Of a stretch of 64,000 bases of DNA, positions 55,152 through 62,746 are shown in pieces. Under the pieces are notes generated by a model. That model was not told the origin of the DNA and did no database searches. It saw only the letters and a list, made by a program, of their open reading frames with translations. A program made the position numbers and the translations under genes. The stretch lies in contig JAHBYW010000001.1 of the NCBI GenBank assembly GCA_019635755.1, positions 558,001 to 622,000 on the forward strand, written 5' to 3'. The first letter of the stretch is position 1, and each line of letters starts with the position of its first letter. Origin of the DNA: Rhizobiaceae bacterium. Its GTDB lineage: Bacteria > Pseudomonadota > Alphaproteobacteria > Rhizobiales > Rhizobiaceae.

Positions 55152-57185
55152 TCAAAGCGGCAGCGTGATCGTCGCAGTGAGACCAGCCGGATCGAAGTCC
55201 AGCGTCAGCGTGCCGCCTTCGCCGCTCGTCACGCGCTCGAGCAGGCGCGTGCCGAAACCCTGCCCTTCGGGCTTCGCGACATGCGGACCGCCGCGCTCGC
55301 GCCAGGTCAGGGCGACACGGGACGGGTCCGCAAGACGTTGCCAGGAGATGTCCACGGTGCCGCCGGAGACAGACAGCGCGCCATATTTCAGCGCGTTGGT
55401 TCCGAGTTCGTGGAGCGCGAGCGACAGGGTCATCACCAGGTTGGATTTCAGCGCGATCTCCGGGCCCTCGGCGGTCACGCGGTCGGCGCGGGCCTCGACG
55501 ACGACGCTGCCGGCGACGACGTCGGCTAGCGATCCCGCCTCCCAGGCGTTGCGGGTCAGGATTTCGTGCGCGCGGCCCAGCGCGGCGAGGCGGTCGATCA
55601 GGACGGGCTTGGCCTCATCCAGCGTCTCGGCGTGCCGGAGCGTCTGCAACGCGATCGCCTGGACGATCGCGAGGTTGTTCTTGACCCTGTGGTTGAGCTC
55701 GCGGGCAAGGAGCTTCAGCTGCTCCTCCGAGCGCTTGCGCTCGGTGATGTCCATGCTGACCTGCACGGCACCCACCACCGCGCCGCCCTGGCCGCGGATC
55801 GGACGCGCGCTCGTCATCAGGTTGCGGGTCGCGCCGTTCAGGAGGACGTAGGAGAACTCCTCGTTGTCGGTGTGCTCGCCGCGCATCGCGCGCGACAGCG
55901 GGCGGTCGTCGCGGCTGACCTCTCGGCCATCCTTGTAGGCAACGGTGTCGATCACGCGGTCCGGGCGGCCGAAATGGGCAGCCGCATCGTCGCCGTCCAG
56001 TCCCATCAGTTCGGCGGCGAAGCGGTTGCGGATGACCTCGCGCGCGCCGGGATCGTAGGTGAACCAGACTGCCACCGGCGCCGTCGCGACGACCGCCTCG
56101 AGCTCCTGCGTCCGTTCATGGAGCATCGTTTCGGCCCGCACGAGCGCGTCGCTGACGAGGGAGAATTCCTTCAGCCGTGAATTCACAGGCTGGACCGGCC
56201 GGCGCGACCCCAGCGCCAGCGCCCCGCCCACCAGGCGTTGGGTTTCGCCGGTCAGCGCGCGGCCAAGCAGATAGGCCAGCAGCAGCGACACGGCGAGCGC
56301 AACGCCGGCCATGCCGAGGACGGCGTAGATGGAGCTCCAGAGAGGCGCTTCGACAGACGCCAGAGCGACATTGGCTGCATAGAGCCATCCGGAGTGGGGC
56401 GACCGGACGTAGCCGGCGAGGAGGACGTCGCCGAACTGGTTCGGGGACGTGAACGTGCCGGAGTCCCCGGTCGCCTTGGCGATGTATTCCGGCAGCCCCG
56501 GCTTGCCGCTGACCTCCTCGTGCCGCTCGGAGCGCGTCACATAGACGCCGATGCGATCGCCGACGCCGACGACCCACTCCTCGGGCACCGCGCCGCGCAG
56601 GGTCTCCTGGAGCGCCGAGGTGGGGATCGACATCTCCAGGACGTAAGTGTCGTTGCCCAGCACCAGCGGCCGCGTCACCGAAACGTGCGGAATGCCGTCC
56701 GCCGGGTCCGTCCAGACGTCGGAGATCCGCTGCCGGCCCTCGCCGGCTGCCGCAGCCTCGGCATCGCTGAGCGGCGTCAGCTTCGGCAGCGGCGAGCCGA
56801 ACTGGAACCCGGTGTTGAGAATCTGCGTGCCGGACACGTCGCGCAACAGCACGACCTCGTCGGTGCCGGCGACGACGCGGCGGGCATCGGCGTGGAAGCG
56901 CGCAAAGTCGCGGCCGGCCGCATCGAAGGCGCGCGCGAGGCCATCCAGCATGATCAGCATGTCGTCCAGCTTGCCATCAACGGCGAAGGCGGACTGGCGC
57001 GCGATCTGCACCGCCTGCTCGCGATAGTCGCGCTGCTCCGCGAGCGCGAAAGACACGAGCAGGTAGGCGGCGAAAGCCCATACGGGAATGATCGCGACAG
57101 CGATCAGCCCCAGAAGATAGGTCCGAGCCGAGAACCGTCTCATCCGAGAACCCGTGCCGGTCGGATCGCTGCCATGGGTGGCCAT
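55152..57185 (-). CDS. HWE-family sensor histidine kinase
   Basis: About 677 residues. Two membrane segments (about 20-40 and 305-325) enclose an extracytoplasmic sensor domain of the dCache type; a linker, a PAS domain (VVATAPVAVWFTYDPGAREV) and an HWE kinase follow. The phospho-acceptor motif RELNHRVKNNLAIVQ is near residue 495, and the ATPase part carries ALHELGTNALKYGALS and GFGTRLLERV. Such kinases are abundant in rhizobia and often act in the general stress response. No response regulator is adjacent. The start is uncertain: 57185 or 57143 (MRRFSARTYL). Confidence 0.9.
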   Translation of the reverse strand: MATHGSDPTGTGSRMRRFSARTYLLGLIAVAIIPVWAFAAYLLVSFALAEQRDYREQAVQIARQSAFAVDGKLDDMLIMLDGLARAFDAAGRDFARFHADARRVVAGTDEVVLLRDVSGTQILNTGFQFGSPLPKLTPLSDAEAAAAGEGRQRISDVWTDPADGIPHVSVTRPLVLGNDTYVLEMSIPTSALQETLRGAVPEEWVVGVGDRIGVYVTRSERHEEVSGKPGLPEYIAKATGDSGTFTSPNQFGDVLLAGYVRSPHSGWLYAANVALASVEAPLWSSIYAVLGMAGVALAVSLLLAYLLGRALTGETQRLVGGALALGSRRPVQPVNSRLKEFSLVSDALVRAETMLHERTQELEAVVATAPVAVWFTYDPGAREVIRNRFAAELMGLDGDDAAAHFGRPDRVIDTVAYKDGREVSRDDRPLSRAMRGEHTDNEEFSYVLLNGATRNLMTSARPIRGQGGAVVGAVQVSMDITERKRSEEQLKLLARELNHRVKNNLAIVQAIALQTLRHAETLDEAKPVLIDRLAALGRAHEILTRNAWEAGSLADVVAGSVVVEARADRVTAEGPEIALKSNLVMTLSLALHELGTNALKYGALSVSGGTVDISWQRLADPSRVALTWRERGGPHVAKPEGQGFGTRLLERVTSGEGGTLTLDFDPAGLTATITLPL

Positions 57186-57303
57186 GCAGCATGCGCAACC
57201 GTCACGGTCAAGGGCGGCGAAGTCTGTCCACCAGCCGCTGCAGGCGTTTGACGAGACCGTCCTTGACAAGCCGTCCCATTTATCCGCATCTTATCAATAT
57301 GCA

Positions 57304-57331
57304 GACCTCGGTCCATATGTCGAGACTCAAG
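57304..57331. promoter_or_regulatory. IclR-type operator upstream of iclR
   Basis: GACCTCGGTCCATAT followed by GAGAC exactly 18 bp after the first base of GACC. The same arrangement occurs at 61747-61776 before the BKACE gene. A TTGACA lies 41 bp upstream (57263-57268). Since the site would overlap ATG starts at 57299 and 57317, I place the IclR start at the later GTG. Confidence 0.6.
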
Positions 57332-57403
57332 GGCGGCCCTGTTCGCGAACCCCGCCCTTCTGGTAGAGCCGCCCGGACGACCGTCCAGGTGGAGGGGAAG
57401 ACC

Positions 57404-58207
57404 GTGGCCAGTTCAGGGACTGACGAAGGCGACGTGAAGGAGGAGGCCGGCAACCTGTCGTCGGCCATGACCATTCTGCAGGCACTCGAATATATCGGCG
57501 GCGACAGGAGCCGCAGACTCTCCGACATCGTGCTGCATCTGGGGCGGCCGAAGTCGACTGTGCTGCGCCTGCTGGACACGCTGGTCCGGGCAGGTTTCGT
57601 CAAGCGCATCGCGCCCGGCGAGTACGGCGTGACCATCAAGCTCTGGCGTCTGGGCACACATGCGCTCGACGGGCGGATGCTGGAATCGCTTATCCTCCCC
57701 GCGATCAAGAAGATGACAATCGATACGGGCGAATCGGGCCTCTACGCGATCTACGAGAACGGGTTCTCGGTGTTCGTGGAAAAGGTCGACAGCCCGCAGC
57801 CGGTAGCGGCCAGCGTGGCGATCGGCGCGCGCGCCCCCGCCTTCGCCACCGCGACTGGAAAATCGATGCTGGCGTTCCAGACGCCGGACGAGATCGAACG
57901 CGTGCTCCGCTCGGCGACGGTGTGCACCAAGTACACGATCACGGACTACGACAAGCTGCAGCGCCAACTGGCCGAGGTGCGATCCAAGCGGATCGCATTC
58001 TCGTTCGGCGAATGGCGCGAGGACATCGCCGGCGCCGCGGCGCCGGTGTTCGACCGCCACGACCAGATCGTCGGGGCGATCGGGATTTCCTGCCCGCGCG
58101 GGCGCGTCGAGCAGCGACTGAAGTCGCTCGGCGAGATCGTTCGCAGCGCAGCTATCGAACTCTCCGGCGCGTTTGGAGCGTCGGGAGCACCTGGGAGGTC
58201 GCGCTGA
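57404..58207 (+). CDS. IclR-family transcriptional regulator
   Basis: About 267 residues from the GTG at 57404, which has a strong GGAGGGG Shine-Dalgarno; earlier in-frame starts (57191, 57299, 57317) lie in or before the operator. Winged helix: AMTILQALEYIGGDRSRRLS, then LGRPKSTVLRLLDTLVRAGF. The C-terminal IclR effector domain ends with GAIGISCPRGRVEQRLKSL. Probable local regulator of the TRAP/BKACE catabolic genes and of itself, through two matching operators. Confidence 0.9.
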   Translation: MASSGTDEGDVKEEAGNLSSAMTILQALEYIGGDRSRRLSDIVLHLGRPKSTVLRLLDTLVRAGFVKRIAPGEYGVTIKLWRLGTHALDGRMLESLILPAIKKMTIDTGESGLYAIYENGFSVFVEKVDSPQPVAASVAIGARAPAFATATGKSMLAFQTPDEIERVLRSATVCTKYTITDYDKLQRQLAEVRSKRIAFSFGEWREDIAGAAAPVFDRHDQIVGAIGISCPRGRVEQRLKSLGEIVRSAAIELSGAFGASGAPGRSR

Positions 58208-58267
58208 TGGCAATCCGGGAGGATTTCGACGCGACGTAGATTCAAAGGGTCCAAACGGGAGGAAACC

Positions 58268-59251
58268 ATGACGGCCTTGAAAACACTGCTGGCGGCCTGT
58301 GCCGCGACCAGTCTCGCAACCGCTTTCCCGGCCTATGCCGAGGAATGGGATCTTCTCGTCTACAACGGCATCAACGACCCGGCGACGAAGCTGATGATCG
58401 AATTCGCCGAGGACGTGAAGGCGAAGACCGAAGGCCGCATCGAGATCACCGTCCGGGCACCGGGCGAGCTTCCCTACGGCCCCGTCGACTACCACCGCGT
58501 CGTCGGGCGCGGCGACGTCGCGATGGCCGACACCGCCTACATCTCCAGCGACGTGCCGGCCACCGGCGCGCTGACCTCGGCCTTCCTCGTCCAGAACCAT
58601 GACGAGCTGCGCAAGGCGATGCCGGCCGTCGCGCCGCTGATCGACGAGAAGCTGAAGCCGTTCGGGGCAGAGGTGCTGTTCTGGTGGGCCTATCCGCCGA
58701 TCAAGTTCTGGGGCGTCGGCGAGCCGCCGAAGACGGCGAAGGACCTCGCCGGGCTGAAGACCCGCTCGATTTCCGCCGAACACCAGGAGCTGCTGAAGAT
58801 GGTCGGCGCCGTGCCCGTCGCGGTGGCAGCGCCCGAGGTGATGACCGCCTTGCAGTACGGCACGGTCAACGCCGCGCTGACCACGGCGATCGCGGTCGTC
58901 GCGACCAAGTGGGAAGACGTCATGGACTGGGGATACGAGCTGGAGCTGTCGCCCACCCCCAGCTACGTGATCATCAACTCCGCGACCCTCGCGGCGCTGG
59001 ACGAGAAGGATCGCAATGCGGTCAAGGAAGCCGGTGCTGTCACGCAGGAGAAGTTACTCGCGCTGGTGATGGAGCGCGAGGTGAAGGACACCGCCGGCCT
59101 CCGCGAACGCGGCATGGTGATCAACGCGCCGACGGCCGAGGAGCGGGCAACGCTCCAGCAGCAGGCGGTCGCGCTGTGGGAAGCATGGGCCAAGAGCCAT
59201 GACAATGGCGAGGCCATCATCACCGCCATCCGCGGCGCGGTCGGCCGCTAG
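58268..59251 (+). CDS. TRAP transporter substrate-binding protein DctP
   Basis: 327 residues with a cleavable signal peptide (core LLAACAATSLATAFPAYA, cleavage after about residue 24). The mature protein shows the DctP pattern including EITVRAPGELPYGPVDYH, LAGLKTRSISAEHQELLKMV and QYGTVNAALT. The Arg in LKTRS normally binds a substrate carboxylate. GGGAGG precedes the ATG. It is the first gene of a complete TRAP system; substrate likely a small carboxylate or betaine-type acid. Confidence 0.93.
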   Translation: MTALKTLLAACAATSLATAFPAYAEEWDLLVYNGINDPATKLMIEFAEDVKAKTEGRIEITVRAPGELPYGPVDYHRVVGRGDVAMADTAYISSDVPATGALTSAFLVQNHDELRKAMPAVAPLIDEKLKPFGAEVLFWWAYPPIKFWGVGEPPKTAKDLAGLKTRSISAEHQELLKMVGAVPVAVAAPEVMTALQYGTVNAALTTAIAVVATKWEDVMDWGYELELSPTPSYVIINSATLAALDEKDRNAVKEAGAVTQEKLLALVMEREVKDTAGLRERGMVINAPTAEERATLQQQAVALWEAWAKSHDNGEAIITAIRGAVGR

Positions 59252-59277
59252 CATCCACGGCAGAGGACGATCGCAGC

Positions 59278-59808
59278 GTGCACCCTTACAGGACCATCGA
59301 GCGACTTCTCGACACCGTCGCGCGGTGGTCGGTAAGGGTGTCGAGCCTCGCGCTCTACGTGATCACGGCGATGATCGCCTACGAGATCGTCCTGCGGAAC
59401 CTCTTCAACACCAGCAGCGGCTTCAGCACGGAATATTCGGCCTACCTGCTGGTGTTCCTTGTCTTCTTCGCGCTTCCTGAAACCCAGCGCACCGGCGCGA
59501 TGATCTACATGGAATTCGTCTACGACCGTCTGCCGCCGCGCATCGGGCGGGCCGCCAACATCTTCCGCTACATGCTCTCCCTAGCCTACGCGGCGGCGAT
59601 CACCTATTACGTCTTCGACTTCACCTCCAGCACCTGCAGTCTCGGACAGAAGTCGCTCTACGCGACCCAGACACCACTCTGCGTACCGCAGTCGGTCATG
59701 GTTGTCGGCCTGGCGCTGTTCACGGTCGAACTGCTGCGCGGCACGATCAACGCCTTCCGGCACATGCCCGCCGAAGAGGCGAAGTCCGACGAGGGGAGCG
59801 CCATCTGA
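59278..59808 (+). CDS. TRAP transporter small permease DctQ
   Basis: 176 residues with four membrane segments typical of DctQ (ALYVITAMIAYEIVLRNLFN, AYLLVFLVFFALPET). GTG start at 59278. The stop overlaps the dctM ATG by one base. Helps the large subunit couple Na+ to uptake. Confidence 0.88.
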   Translation: MHPYRTIERLLDTVARWSVRVSSLALYVITAMIAYEIVLRNLFNTSSGFSTEYSAYLLVFLVFFALPETQRTGAMIYMEFVYDRLPPRIGRAANIFRYMLSLAYAAAITYYVFDFTSSTCSLGQKSLYATQTPLCVPQSVMVVGLALFTVELLRGTINAFRHMPAEEAKSDEGSAI

Positions 59809-61109
59809 TGGAATGGTGGGCGCTCCTGATCGTCGCGACGCTGCTGATCACCCTCTTCCTCGTCGGCGGGGTGTGGATACCCGTCACGCTCGGCGTGACA
59901 GGCATGGCGCTGCTGGCGCTGGACGGCCGGCTGAACATGTTCAACTCGATTGGCATCCTGTTCTGGAACCAGGCGAGCAGCTTCGTCCTGCTCGGCATTC
60001 CGCTGTTCATCTTCATGGGCGAGCTGATCCTCAACAGCGGCATCAGCAAGCAGTTCTATCGTTCGGTGACGCCCTGGGTCAGTTTCATCCCGGGCAAGCT
60101 CTACAACACCAACATCATGGCCAGCACGATCTTCTCGGCCGTCAGCGGTTCGAGCGTCGCCACGGCCGCCTCGATCAGCGCGGTCGCCATACCGGAGCTG
60201 CGCCAGCGCGGCTACAAGGACTGGCTGATCTACGGATCGCTGGCGGCCGGCGGAACGCTCGGCATCCTAATCCCGCCCAGCACCGCGATGATCATCTACG
60301 GCAGCATCGTCAACGAGAGCGTCGCCAAGCTCTTCATCGCCGGCATCCTGCCGGGCCTGCTGCTGTCCAGCCTGTTCATCGCGTTCATCGGCATCCTGTG
60401 CTGGCTGAAGCCGCACCTGGCGCCGTCCGAGGGCGGGCGCGCAACGCTGCGCGAGTTCTTCGCCTCCCTGCCCGGCTTCCTTCCCATGACGCTGCTCATC
60501 ATTACCGTGATCGGCACGATCTATTCGGGCATCGTGACGCCGACCGAAGCGGCCGCCATGGGCGTCCTTGGCGCCATCGTCATCGGGCGCGCCTTCGGCA
60601 CCCTCGGACCGCGCGGCATCCTCGACGCAGGCCGCAAGGCGGTCGTGGCGACCGGCATGCTGATGTTCATCATCCTCGGCACCGAGATCCTGTCCTTTGC
60701 CTTCGCGCGGATGGGGCTGACGCGCGACCTGGTGAACTGGGTGGAGAGCCTGAACGCCGACCCCTGGACGGTCTTCTTCGTCGTCTGCCTGCTCTATCTG
60801 CTGCTCGGCACGTTCATCGAGGCGCTGTCGATGCTCCTGCTGTCGCTGCCGCTGGTCCACCCGCTGATGATGTCGCTCGGCTTCGACTCCATCTGGTTCG
60901 GCGTGGTGCTGGTGATCCTGATGGAGATCGCGCTGATCTCGCCGCCGGTTGGCATGAACCTGTTCGTGATCCAGAGCTATGCGAAATCGAGCACGGCCTC
61001 GCGCGACGTCCAGCTCGGCGCCATCCCGTTCGTGGCGATGATGCTGGTGGCGATCCTGGCACTGTGCCTGTGGCCCGAACTGGCGCTGTGGCTGCCCGGC
61101 CACCTCTAG
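59808..61109 (+). CDS. TRAP transporter large permease DctM
   Basis: 433 residues with about 12 membrane segments. The signature SAVSGSSVATAASISAVAIP and GTLGILIPPSTAMIIYGSIV of DctM are intact, as is LISPPVGMNLFVIQS late in the chain. It forms the Na+-coupled transport channel with DctP and DctQ. Confidence 0.95.
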   Translation: MEWWALLIVATLLITLFLVGGVWIPVTLGVTGMALLALDGRLNMFNSIGILFWNQASSFVLLGIPLFIFMGELILNSGISKQFYRSVTPWVSFIPGKLYNTNIMASTIFSAVSGSSVATAASISAVAIPELRQRGYKDWLIYGSLAAGGTLGILIPPSTAMIIYGSIVNESVAKLFIAGILPGLLLSSLFIAFIGILCWLKPHLAPSEGGRATLREFFASLPGFLPMTLLIITVIGTIYSGIVTPTEAAAMGVLGAIVIGRAFGTLGPRGILDAGRKAVVATGMLMFIILGTEILSFAFARMGLTRDLVNWVESLNADPWTVFFVVCLLYLLLGTFIEALSMLLLSLPLVHPLMMSLGFDSIWFGVVLVILMEIALISPPVGMNLFVIQSYAKSSTASRDVQLGAIPFVAMMLVAILALCLWPELALWLPGHL

Positions 61110-61117
61110 AACCGCCG

Positions 61118-61672
61118 GTGGGTAAAGGCGTGGACGACAACGTCGCGCTGGAGACGATCGTTACCTTCCTCGAAGGAGACCTGACGGCAGGCGCCCTCGT
61201 CGCCGGCGGCATGGCGGACGTCGGGCGCAAGACGCGCCTCGCGCCAGCCGAGTACCGCCGGCTGGTCGGGCGCATCGGTCTCAACTGGCACTGGGTGAAC
61301 CAGGTGCGGGCGGACGATGCGACGCTGGCGCGGCGGCTCGCCGACCCCGGCCGCCGCATCCACCTGCTCGTCCGCGACGGTAGCGTCGCAGGCTTCTTCG
61401 AACTCATGCTCCTGGACCGGGAGCAGGTGGAACTCGACTATATCGGCCTGACTGCCGCCATGATCGGTCGTGGGCTTGGCCGACCGCTGCTTCGCGCGGC
61501 AATCGCCGAAGCGCGGCTAACCGGCGCGCGGCGTCTGCTCGCCCGCACCTGCACCCTGGATCATCCGGCCGCGCTTCCTCTCTATCTGGACTGCGGTTTC
61601 CGGGTCGCCGGACACCAGCGCGACCGCGTCGTGCCGCTCTCGCAGAGCGAGAAGGCACGTCTGCTCGCCTGA
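61118..61672 (+). CDS. GNAT-family N-acetyltransferase
   Basis: About 184 residues from a GTG at 61118 (another GTG at 61130 is possible), 8 bp after dctM. The acetyl-CoA-binding motif is the GRGLGRPLLRAAIAEARLTG stretch, and the C-terminal strand and helix (DHPAALPLYLDCGFRVAG) are typical of GNAT. It may detoxify or modify an intermediate of the pathway; the acceptor is unknown. Confidence 0.8.
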   Translation: MGKGVDDNVALETIVTFLEGDLTAGALVAGGMADVGRKTRLAPAEYRRLVGRIGLNWHWVNQVRADDATLARRLADPGRRIHLLVRDGSVAGFFELMLLDREQVELDYIGLTAAMIGRGLGRPLLRAAIAEARLTGARRLLARTCTLDHPAALPLYLDCGFRVAGHQRDRVVPLSQSEKARLLA

Positions 61673-61707
61673 ACCGCAAGTTCGTCTTCATCCGTCGAAA
61701 GAAGCGA

Positions 61708-61737
61708 TTGACAACCGCGCCGCGCGATCGCTAGTCT
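61708..61737 (+). promoter_or_regulatory. Likely sigma-70 promoter of the BKACE operon
   Basis: TTGACA (61708-61713) is a perfect -35 box. With an 18-bp spacer the -10 would be TAGTCT (61732-61737), a weak match. The inferred start of transcription then falls in the operator at 61742-61775, suitable for repression. The iclR promoter region has the same TTGACA-to-operator layout. Confidence 0.5.
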
Positions 61738-61741
61738 TACA

Positions 61742-61775
61742 TTGTAGACCATGGTCCATATAGTGAGACCTACAA
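61742..61775. promoter_or_regulatory. IclR-type operator before the BKACE gene
   Basis: Outer arms TTGTAG (61742-61747) and CTACAA (61770-61775) are a perfect inverted repeat. They enclose the palindrome GACCATGGTC (61747-61756) and GAGAC (61765-61769). The core matches the site before iclR with identical 18-bp spacing between GACC and GAGAC. Confidence 0.65.
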
Positions 61776-61789
61776 GCAGGGAGAAGACA

Positions 61790-62731
61790 GTGTCCGAACG
61801 CGGTGATCGCAGCAGGTTTCAGATCGAGGAGCGCAACGTCTTCTGGCCGGTGCATCTCGAACCCAAGACGAAAGCGCCGGAGCCGCTAATGATCATGGTC
61901 GCCCCGACGGGCGGCTCGATCACCCGGCACCAGAACCCGCACCAGCCCTATACGGCGAAGGAGATCATGAAGGAGGTGAAGCAGTCCTTCGATGCCGGCG
62001 CCCAGATCCACCATTTCCACGTGCGCGACGACCAGGGTTTCGGCAGCGAGACGATGGAGCACTACCAGGCGCTCTACGACCTGCACAAAGCGCAGGTGCC
62101 CGGGATGAGCATTTCGCTGAACCTCACCCGTCCGCTGGACAATGACAGCGTCACCGAACGGTTCACGCCGGCCAAGCTGCCCTTCGGCAACACCGTCGTC
62201 GTCAATGTCGGCTCGATGAACATCGGACCGAAGGTGTTCGTCAATTCCGAGGACTTCATCGTGGATGCGTGTGTGTTCCTCGAGGAACGCGGCATCAAGC
62301 CGGAGCTCGCCGTCTACAACCAGCGCATGATGCTCGACGTCTCGGAGATCCTGATCGCCCGCGGCGCGATCAAGCCCCCTTACTTCATCAACATCTGCCT
62401 CGGCATCCACAGCGCCACGCCCTGCACCGTGGAGAACCTCCAGCAGATGGTGAAGCTGCTGCCGGAAGGCGCCCGCTGGGTCGTCAGCCCCGGCGGTCGC
62501 AACTGGCTGGAAGTCGACGCGGCAGCCATCGCGATGGGCGGCCACGTGCGCGTCGGCATGGAGGACATGGTCCACTACTACCCGCACTCGGACGAGCTGA
62601 TCGACAGCTGCGCGACCTGTGTCGAGAAGATGGTGAAGATCGCCGACGCGCTCGGCCGGCCGCTCGCCACCCTCGAACAGACCCGCGACATGCTCGCCGT
62701 GCCCGGCAAGAAGCCGGCCGTGCACGGCTAA
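61790..62731 (+). CDS. Beta-keto-acid cleavage enzyme (BKACE, DUF849)
   Basis: 313 residues. Family motifs: APTGGSITRHQNP near residue 38, the zinc His pair in QIHHFHVRDDQGF, and GGHVRVGMEDMVHY near the C-terminus. BKACE enzymes cleave beta-keto acids with acetyl-CoA (for example 3-keto-5-aminohexanoate or dehydrocarnitine) into acetoacetate and a CoA ester. The start is a GTG at 61790 with GGGAG upstream; an ATG at 61751 lies inside the operator. The specific substrate is undetermined, but the TRAP transporter and oxidoreductase are likely part of the same pathway. Confidence 0.9.
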   Translation: MSERGDRSRFQIEERNVFWPVHLEPKTKAPEPLMIMVAPTGGSITRHQNPHQPYTAKEIMKEVKQSFDAGAQIHHFHVRDDQGFGSETMEHYQALYDLHKAQVPGMSISLNLTRPLDNDSVTERFTPAKLPFGNTVVVNVGSMNIGPKVFVNSEDFIVDACVFLEERGIKPELAVYNQRMMLDVSEILIARGAIKPPYFINICLGIHSATPCTVENLQQMVKLLPEGARWVVSPGGRNWLEVDAAAIAMGGHVRVGMEDMVHYYPHSDELIDSCATCVEKMVKIADALGRPLATLEQTRDMLAVPGKKPAVHG

Positions 62732-62746
62732 GGCAGGGAGGGAGTC

